The notes under the pieces: model-generated
Database searches by the model: none
What the model was told of the DNA's origin: nothing
The model's input: only the letters and a program-made list of their open reading frames with translations
Position numbers and translations under genes: made by a program
NCBI GenBank assembly: GCA_029204225.1
Contig: CM055099.1
Span: 65,053,488-65,117,487 of the forward strand
DNA: 64,000 nt
Reading direction: 5' to 3'
Origin: Diphasiastrum complanatum
Taxonomy: Eukaryota > Streptophyta > Lycopodiopsida > Lycopodiales > Lycopodiaceae
In this document: positions 56,631 to 64,000 of the stretch, piece by piece
Position numbering within the stretch: position 1 is the first letter of the stretch
Layout of the letters: each line of letters starts with the position of its first letter

Positions 56631-57600
56631 TCCATTGCCATAACAGCTCAACGTCATGTAACAAGAACCCTCAAAGACAAAAAATCTAATCGAAATATGG
56701 AAATAATGTTGATTCAGCTTTCTTCCGCCTCCTTAACTAGGATACAAATATCTTTTTGCATATTTTGCCACAGTCCTCATGTCTATAACAGTAGAAGCAT
56801 GAATCTCGATATTCAGAATTGTATTTTCCAGTTAAGAATTAGCGTAAACCTCCATTCTTGCTCATGTTCTCCTCAAGCAAAGGAGGGCATGCAAAATCAC
56901 GTCTAGAATGTATAGGCTCACAAAGCTTTTGCATGTCCAAAGAAAATAGATGAAGGGGGGCATAATGCGCATGGACATGCTTGTTATTTTACATGTAGTT
57001 TGCTATTTTACATCCATGCACAATCAATTACATGTGTGGTAGTTAGGCCCTTATCACTGTTCAACAAATATAGTTTGCTATTTTTCATGCATGCATGATC
57101 ACTTATATGTGGGTTAGTTGGGGCCCTTAGCCAAGCAAGGTCCAAGCCTAAAAAGTTGAGACTGATTCACTTTTTAATGTTAACTTTTTTTTAAATTCCA
57201 TTGACGAACCTCAACACATAGTATTATTGCCGTGTAAGGCAAGTTGCTAGATCCTAGACTTAGTGAGATGGTTCCAATACTCTTGCCTTGGTGTGGAGCA
57301 TCTACACGGTTCAGTCACAAGCCTTGAGCCAATAAATGGACATCATTTTTTTGTAATCATTTTACTTTGTATTGAAAATACATTTTGTCCCCAAAGGACC
57401 CTAGCGCTGCCACATCAGCAAAAGCAATAAGATCCCCTATCCGTGCCATCATGGCAAGGCCAAAAAGTTATTCAAGGTTGCTAGTGTTGCTAGAGTTGCA
57501 AGTTTTGCTAGAATTGCTTTAAAAGCAAGGAACCCCCAAAAAAAACCTTAGTACTGAAAAACAAAACGGAAAGAGTGGTCCTTTGGGGGATATGCCCGGG
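56631..57600. other. upstream region of the helicase gene
   Basis: No gene. A direct duplication of about 65 bp lies at 56997-57060 and 57070-57133 (TAGTTTGCTATTTT). The 200 bp before the TATA-like site hold the likely core promoter. Confidence 0.5.
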
Positions 57601-57604
57601 CCGA

Positions 57605-57611
57605 TATATAA
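57605..57611 (+). promoter_or_regulatory. TATA-like element of the helicase gene
   Basis: TATATAA about 170 bp before the ATG, followed by a CT-rich stretch typical of plant 5' UTRs. Confidence 0.5.
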
Positions 57612-57775
57612 TTTTGCCCTTTCCTGTTTTCTCTTCCTTGCTGCTTGCTCCTTTCTGTTTTCTCATTTGCCTTCGTCTTCGTGGAGTGTTGAGCTGCCCA
57701 GAAGATCGCGATCGAGCAGCCGCACCGCCAGCGGGTTGCACAATTGGGTTTCTAGATCGCCTCTCAGGCTAGGCT

Positions 57776-59241
57776 ATGGCGGAGGCGCAGGAGGAAGATC
57801 AGCAGCAGGAAAACACTCCCCCTGGGTCTACTCAGAAACCCGTATCTCTACCGCAGCCTGACAAGGATGCTGATCTCTCAGCTTCCGCTGAGGAAGGGCA
57901 AAAAGTAGCAGCAGCTAACACAGACAGTGTTAGTCTATCTGCTGAGGATGATTCTGGAAAGGCTATTCTGCCCCAGTTAACGGGCGATGATGATGCACTC
58001 GATTCGGGGGCGCAAGAGAATAAAGAGAAAAGTTTAGATTTGCCTAAGCTAGACGGATTATCTGTCTCAGATGGAGCGACAGTTGACAAACCAGAGATCG
58101 TTCTCAAGTCCGAGAAGCTGAGCGAAGAGGCGGAATCACATGAAACGGAGATTAAAAAGGTTTGAACTGTTTTTTTTAATTCTCAACTGCTGCTCGTTAA
58201 TTTCGAAAGATAGAACGATCGCTCAGCTTGTTCTACCACTTGCAGGTCGTCGCTGGAGATACTCCTTACACTTCAGCAAAGACTTTTGAGGAATTGAACC
58301 TCTCTGAAAGTCTTCTTCGGGGCCTTTATTCAGAAATGAAATTCGAAAAGCCCAGCAGAATTCAAGCTGAAACTCTTCCTATGATCTTGACACCTCCTCA
58401 CGTGAACCTTATTGCACAAGCACATAATGGTTCCGGTAAAACAACGTGCTTTGTGCTTGGAATGCTGGGCAGGGTTGATGCCCAGTTACAAGCACCGCAG
58501 GCCTTATGCGTCTGTCCAACGCGAGAGTTGGCTATTCAGGTATGCAAGCAGGCCATTACACTGCTGTAACTTAGGTTACAAATTTTCTGACTATTTTGTC
58601 CTTCAGAACTTGATTTTTGATGTTTCCCTTTGCTGGGCTATCAAGGCAAGCTCATAGATCACTTATTGCTTTCATTTCCCATTACATATTCTGGGGCTTT
58701 TCTATTACCGTGCCACATGAAGATTTCCTATTGTTGGTAACTGTAGAATGAGGAGGTCCTATTGAAGATGGGGAAGTACACAGGCATCACTTCAGTATGT
58801 GCAATTCCTTCGGATTCTGGTGGTGGCTATTTATCTACAAGGCGAGATCCAATAGTGGACCAGGTCGTGATTGGCACACCTGGCACTTTAAAGAGATGGA
58901 TGACAAAGGACAAGTTGCTAAGCACCAAACATATCAAAATACTCGTCTTTGACGAAGCTGATCACATGCTGGCTCAGGTATACCTTTTTTCCAAGCACTA
59001 GTGTGCCACACCATTTTTGTTTGAATTTAGATACCAACATTCACTATTCTTTTATTTCACATATTACCCAGCCCTTTGTCTTGTAATTAACCTGAAGGCC
59101 TTAATCTTGAAGGAGTCTACATTGAATGCTAGGCAACTTTCAGAACAACTATCTGATTGCTGGTGAATCATGCAGGATGGTTTTCAAGATGATTCCATGA
59201 GGATTTTGCGTGACATTCAGAAAAACAGGGGTTCATGCCAA
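57776..59241 (+). CDS. LOS4: DEAD-box RNA helicase, LOS4/Dbp5 (RH38) type, exons 1-4
   Basis: Four phase-0 exons with GT-AG introns: 57776-58159, 58246-58539, 58747-58977 and 59176-59241 (325 codons). Exon 1 is an acidic Ser/Glu-rich N-terminus starting MAEAQEEDQQQ. Exon 2 has DTPYTSAKTFEELNLSESLL, the Q motif (FEKPSRIQAETLP), motif I AHNGSGKT and Ia PTRELAIQ. Exon 3 has Ib (VVIGTPGTLKRW) and motif II (VFDEADHML). Exon 4 is DGFQDDSMRILRDIQ. Motifs III-VI lie past the window end. The family (yeast Dbp5, Arabidopsis LOS4) remodels mRNPs at nuclear pores during mRNA export, and LOS4 affects cold response. The family is about 490-500 aa, so roughly two thirds is present. Confidence 0.85.
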
Positions 59242-60320
59242 GTATGTACTAGGCACTTTACTTTTTCTTCTGTCGGAAGTGTGTAGATTTCTGTTATTTG
59301 AAGCTAGGTCCATATTACAGGCCAGTCACGATCATTGTTTACAAGATTCATTATGTTTGAGTGCATGGGGATCTTATTTTTGAGTAACTAGCAAAGGCAA
59401 GATATATTGAGCCATAGCGAAGTTGCAGGGCTCATGGTCTCATTAGGGTTTGGCAATATCTGCGCTGACCTTGTTTGGTAGCTTACCAGAGGGCTCCCTT
59501 AAGGGTCTCAATAACTCTATAATTACAGTAATCCATGTAGGGAAATTGCTTAACTAACCAATAAAATCCCTATTATTTAGATCACAACACATAATAATAA
59601 CAATCCAAGACAACCACCTGACAAACAATATAAAAAGAGAGCCATAAAAGCTCAATGAATTAAAAAACTGATTCCCAAGCTTCAAATATATTCTGTTATG
59701 TAAAAGAAAAGTGGTGCACATGGATAAACTTGCTACATCAGGGCCGTCTTGACTTCTCACAGTGAACCCATTAACAGCATATTGCTGCGTTGCAGAGACT
59801 TCCCAGTTGGGAGAGTTTGAATTGATGAGGTCCTCTGTGGCTGTCATTAGTTGTATAGCTGGCAATCAACTTGTGCAAGGCCAATAAAGGCTAATGCATA
59901 GCCATGCATATATGCTTGCATGACTGCGAGCATCACCCCAGAGCAACATCTTGTTAGGTTAAGGTCGGAGACACAACCTTGAAATAACAATTATCCATCA
60001 ATCAAATGCGACAATCACCAACATGAAGGAGGGCCATTAATGATGTACAAGGCCCTTGCTATCCTCTCCATCATAGTAAATTGATGAGAAGGAAAGATCT
60101 TAGAATCATGTGAAAGAAAATTCATCATAATGCATTAGGATGAGGTAACCTGTGCAAGAATTATTTCACCTAGAGCTTACTCTTTTTTGGAAGGGTGATC
60201 TTTGCCTTGAGTCTCAATTTGCATCTCACATCTAAGGCAAGCGTACATATGGCTTAACTGCTTTGGACTGCATTCTGAACCCCTGAATGTTCTAGAACAC
60301 TTGTTCTTAAATGTGATTGT
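59242..60320 (+). other. start of the helicase intron 4
   Basis: Begins GTATGTACT at 59242. I see no next exon (the expected motif III, SAT) before 64000, so the intron exceeds 4.7 kb, against 86-207 bp for introns 1-3. No recognisable gene in this part. Confidence 0.6.
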
Positions 60321-60766
60321 TGTTAGAAATAATAAATGATAATGTTAGTTTCCCATAGGTTACTTTGACCCAAAAGGTTGATTTTGTGTAACCATGGGGT
60401 AGGTTTATTATTTAGACCATGTTAAGATAGTTTTAGTTAAGTTGGACCCAATTTTGGTCTAGTGGTAACTCGTGGGTCCAAGTAAAGTCTAATTATGTTA
60501 AGGGACCCTATCTTGCTTTTGGGAGTGCCCTATAATTAGTGGTGGGTTTGGAAGGTTCTAGAACTTAGAGTTTGGAAGAGTCTAGGCCCTTGGAAGGCCT
60601 ACTTATATGTACTCATTGTTCATCTGTAATTCATTCCCTTTCAAGCATTGCTGCTAGTTTCTCTCTCCTTGAGGGCGCCTAACCCTCTCCCTCTTCTTCT
60701 TCTTCTTCTTCTTCTTGTATATGGAGATTGAATGTTAGAAGGATCTTGGCACTTTGATTTCCTACA
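60321..60766 (+). repeat. 5' LTR of the intronic copia element
   Basis: 446 bp with a TATA-like CTTATATGTA near 60601 and a (CTT)8 microsatellite at 60693-60716. Matches 63691 onward with about a dozen differences in 310 bp. Confidence 0.9.
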
Positions 60767-60779
60767 TGGTATCGGAGTC
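60767..60779 (+). promoter_or_regulatory. primer binding site, initiator-Met type
   Basis: TGGTATCGGAGTC directly after the LTR. Usual copia form is TGGTATCAGAGC. Confidence 0.7.
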
Positions 60780-61611
60780 GTGGATCTTCTATGCTTGATT
60801 TAGGGCGCCCTACCAAAAGAGATCATCTTCACTTAGGGATCACAAAAACTCGGCACCTTTGCTGATTTTTTGGAGTGAAGATCCGTTCAATTTTGACTCT
60901 TTTCCGTTTTGCAGGAGGGCACCACACATCAAAGAAGATGATAATAGGATTTTGGGCACCCAAAAATCAGGTTGTTGTATGTTGATTTTTCAGGTTGTAG
61001 GAAGGCACCATTAATTATCTTCTTTGGGGCTGCTTTTAGGTCGCCCACATCCGTGTAGGTTTATCCTACTTCCGTTGGTCCGCTGCTGCCCTATTTTTCA
61101 GATTTGCTCCTTTGCAGGAGGGTGCCCATCTACAAGCAATTTTTATCTTCTGATTTGACTGAAAAATCAGCACCCTTGCTGATTTTACAAAGTGAAGATC
61201 CGCTTCTTTTTGCTTGTTTCCAGGTGTGGAGGAAGACGCTAATTTTTTGTGATGATCTGATCCCATTTTGAGGCTGAAAATTGGACAACATATTACCATT
61301 TGTAGGGTGTTTGCAACAGCCCTATCCGTGTGTGTATTTTTCACACTTTTTGGCAAGAAAGAAGGGTTCTGGAAAAAGCTTTGTTGGAGGCTAACCTAAT
61401 TCTTTGCTTGCTGGTTTTTGAGTTTGTAATGCATTTTCAGGCTGAAATTTTCAGCACACAAGGCTTGTAGGAGGGCGAGTTCCTACATCCATCTAATGTG
61501 TGGTTTCGACACATTCTTGTGCTGATTTTTCAGATTTGATACTTGTTGGTTTTTGTGTCTGTTAGGGCACATTTAGGATTTGAAAAGCAAATCTTTTGTT
61601 GGCTCATCCTC

Positions 61612-62824
61612 ATGGCTAAAGAAACAGAGTCGTATGGTTCTTTGTTTAATGAAGATAGGTTGGATGACACTAATTACTTCTTTTGGTGCTTCATGATTAA
61701 AAATCTGCTCATTGCAAAAGGATTGTGGGACATTGTTTGTGGTGAAGAAGAAAGACTGGAAGCCTTTGCACCTCTTACACCTGGAGCGACATCTTCAACC
61801 ATAGAATCTTCCGAAGAGCAAAAGAAGTGGGATCGACGAGATGCACAAGCATTATCCATCATAGCATTATCGGTAAAAGATCTATCCTTGCTCATGTTAG
61901 GGCTTGCAAAAAGTTTAAGAGTGCTTGGGAAACTCTTGCAAAGACTTTTCAAATAAAGAATACTTCAAGAGTTGTTATACTCTCTTGAAAATGCGTGAAG
62001 CTGATGTCATGACTAATCATTTGTCAAAGATCACGGATCTTAGAGAAGAGCTTCTTAATATTGATGAGATCATTGATGAATCTCAATTTGTCTCCATTAC
62101 GCTCAATTCTCTTCCTATGACTTATCTTCCTTTCATATCATCCTTGAGCATTTCTCTAAGAGGATCAAAAATATCTTTCGATGATCTTGTTGGACTACTT
62201 CTACAAGAATAGCAAACTCGAATCAATATTGCGGTTGAAGGGCCACAAGATCAAGCTTTTTTCTCAAAGGGAAAGTCAAAAGGTATTCTTCTTCTACATC
62301 CTCTAAAGAAGATGAAGATAATTTTTTAAAGTTCAAAAGGAAGATAATATGTTTCTATTGTCACAAAGAGGGACATACCATCAAATATTGTAGGAAAAGA
62401 ATAGAGAAAGCAAAGCGTGAGGCATCTATTGAAGGTCATGAAGAACCTAATACGGCCACCTTAGCATCTTTGGAGCCACAAGTGGAGGAGCAAGCAAATC
62501 TTATTGATAAAGATTATGCTTTTATGGTTTCTAAGAAACCAAGTTTTGAGTGGTTCATGGATAGTGGAGCCACTAATCGTGTCCTATCAACGTGAAGTTT
62601 TCACAAGCTTGAAGGCAATTAATGATGGAAGCCAAGTTCAATGTGCAAGAGACACATCACATTTGATCAAAGGTATTGGTGATATTGCTCGTGTTTTGCC
62701 TAATGGAGATCAAAAGTATGTCAAGAATGTACTTTATGTTCCTAGCATCAAGAAAAATCTACTTTCTATTTTTCTAATCATCAAGCAAGGGTTGCTTGTT
62801 GAATTTAAGGAAGATGTTTTGTAA
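61612..62824 (+). pseudogene. gag and protease-like remnant of the intronic copia element
   Basis: ATG at 61612 (MAKETESYGSLFNEDRLDD, then NYFFWCFMIKNLLIAKGLW), a copia gag start. A frameshift near 61905 is followed by MREADVMTNHLSKITDLREE (to 62212). The zinc knuckle CFYCHKEGHTIKYC starts at 62350. The site FEWFMDSGATNRV is near 62545-62583, and LYVPSIKKNLLSI ends at about 62770. Stops and frameshifts separate these parts. Confidence 0.8.
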
Positions 62825-62841
62825 AAGATCCTTCTAAATCT

Positions 62842-63504
62842 TTGATGCTTATTGCTACAGGCATTGCAAGAAATAATTTGTTTGTGTTGGACACATATAA
62901 GAAGGAAGCTTCATCTTGTTTTCTAGCATCCACTTTGATGGTAGAACAACAAAGGGATGAATTGTTTGAATATTCAAGCTTGCTGGAAAATGTTGATATG
63001 GCTGAGAAATCATATTATCAATCACCGCAAGTTGATGCATTTTATGGGAGCATTAGTGAAAAGGTTCATGAGCAAACTTTTTCAGATAATATTATGGAAA
63101 AAGCTGGAAAAACTGAACATTCTTTGAAGTCTATTGGTACGTCGAATCAAAGTGACAAGCTGCTGATTTTTCTATTGAAGATAATGGTCAGCAAAATCAG
63201 CTTTTTTCCTTTGATTGGGTGCTGGTTTTTTATGTTCAAACTGGTGGACAGCAGATTCAGTCTTGTTCTATTGTTCATTTTCAGCTTATTTTACATCTTA
63301 CGCATCCTTTTATGCTTCGGGAACAGCCTACGGAAGATTTTTGGACAGCAAGGTCCAATTTTGGAACACTTTGGACAGCCAAGAGGTGAAAATCATGTGG
63401 CTGTTGGACAGTCAACTTTGCAGGGCAGCAAGGGTGTTGGTTCACCTTTTTCATTGTCTCAAACTCATTCTTCAAGTGCCTTTGATGATCAAGAGTGGGG
63501 ATGA
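62842..63504 (+). other. 220-codon open frame with a hydrophobic stretch, probably not a gene
   Basis: Starts MMLIATGIARNNLFVLDTYK, a pre-integrase-like start. It then has a very hydrophobic segment near residues 119-165 and no known domain. GGACAGC words recur. It may be the 3' non-coding part of the element. Confidence 0.3.
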
Positions 63505-63690
63505 GACTTGAACAAGTCTTTTACTACTACAAACAAAAGTTTTTTGGCGGCATTAAGCTTGGACAGCAAGCTACATCTTTTCTTTTTCGGCTACATAGGA
63601 GTTTTGAGCAGCATGCAACACTTTGCATTTTTGTTGCAATTCTTCATACTTCATGTCATGTTATGTTTTTACATTATCATTTAAGGAGGG

Positions 63691-64000
63691 TGTTAGAAAT
63701 AATAATGATAATGTTAGTTTCCCATAGGTTACTTTGACCCAAAAGGTTGAGATTTGTGTAACCATGGGGTAGGTTTATTATTTAGACTATTTTAAGATAC
63801 ATTTAGTTATGTTGGACCCAATTTTGGTCTAGTGGTAACTCGTGGGTCCAAGTAAAGTCTAATTATGTTAAGGGACCCTATCTTGACTTTTGGGAGTGCC
63901 CTATAATTAGTGGTGGGTTTGGAAGGTTCTAGAACTTAGAGTTTGGAAGAGTCTAGGCCTTTGGAAGGCCTATTTATATGTACTCATTGTTCATTTGTAA
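63691..64000 (+). repeat. 3' LTR of the intronic copia element (cut by window end)
   Basis: TGTTAGAAATAATAATGATAATG onset right after the polypurine tract. Matches the first 310 bp of the 5' LTR. Confidence 0.9.

Larger units (their letters stand above)
60321..64000 (+). mobile_element. gag-only Ty1/copia element inside the helicase intron
   Basis: The 5' LTR is 60321-60766 (TGTTAGAAAT...CCTACA) and the 3' LTR starts at 63691 and is cut by the window end after 310 bp. The PBS TGGTATCGGAGTC (60767) resembles the copia initiator-Met site, and a PPT (AAGGAGGG) ends at 63690. The internal region is only 2.9 kb. It has gag, a zinc knuckle and a protease-like site, but no integrase, RT or RNase H. 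It is in the same orientation as the host gene. The target duplication cannot be checked, because the right end is outside. Confidence 0.88.

Noticed and set aside
57508-57741. Minus-strand ORF at the helicase promoter
   Set aside because: Antisense to the 5' UTR, with no conserved content.
59554-59865. 103-codon minus-strand ORF in the helicase intron
   Set aside because: No recognised domain and no matching copy in the window. An intronic chance frame is the simpler reading.
62842-63504. 220-codon ORF as an envelope gene of the intronic copia element
   Set aside because: It has a hydrophobic stretch but no signal peptide and shows repeated GGACAGC words. It lies where non-coding 3' sequence is expected.

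Overview
This is nuclear DNA of a land plant with a transposon-rich genome. The only host gene is the 5' part of a spliced plant-type DEAD-box RNA helicase (LOS4/Dbp5 family). Almost everything else is Ty1/copia and Ty3/gypsy retrotransposon sequence, much of it nested and broken. Introns, plant LTR structures, long LTRs and a chromodomain integrase all fit a large-genome plant. I cannot name the species from the sequence.

Layout. 1-1592: copia remnant. 1593-4700: no recognisable gene. 4.7-6.3 kb: 3' end of a chromodomain gypsy element and its LTR. 6.36-7.86 kb: second copia remnant. 8.2-21.0 kb: a Tat/Ogre-like gypsy element on + with about 2.1-2.25 kb LTR-like direct repeats. 21.1-30.8 kb: a second copy of the same family on -. 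The two make a very large imperfect inverted repeat. 30.8-36.5 kb: mostly non-coding repeat debris with a LINE endonuclease trace. 36561-49028: a structurally complete gypsy element with 745-bp LTRs, a TTCTA target-site duplication, a tRNA-Asp-type primer site, gag-pol and a long uncharacterised ORF after the integrase. 49.36-51.49 kb: copia remnant. 51.49-56.63 kb: scrambled inverted pieces of the 36.5-kb family. 57.6-64 kb: the helicase gene, with a small gag-only copia element inside an intron that runs past the window end.

How the parts work. The Tat-like copies carry a leader ORF, gag-protease, RT-RNase H-integrase, a second archaeal-type RNase H after the integrase, and an unknown ORF with an upstream coiled-coil segment. 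Both copies share the same RT stop codons and a changed YxDD motif, so they come from an already defective source. The 36.5-kb element keeps its RT and integrase catalytic residues but has about ten stop codons, many at expected Trp positions. Its accessory ORF is conserved in the inverted fragment at 51.5-53.2 kb. Dispersed copies of a short AACCTTCGCCGAG-like motif flank its coding region on both sides. These two features are the best candidates for something undescribed.
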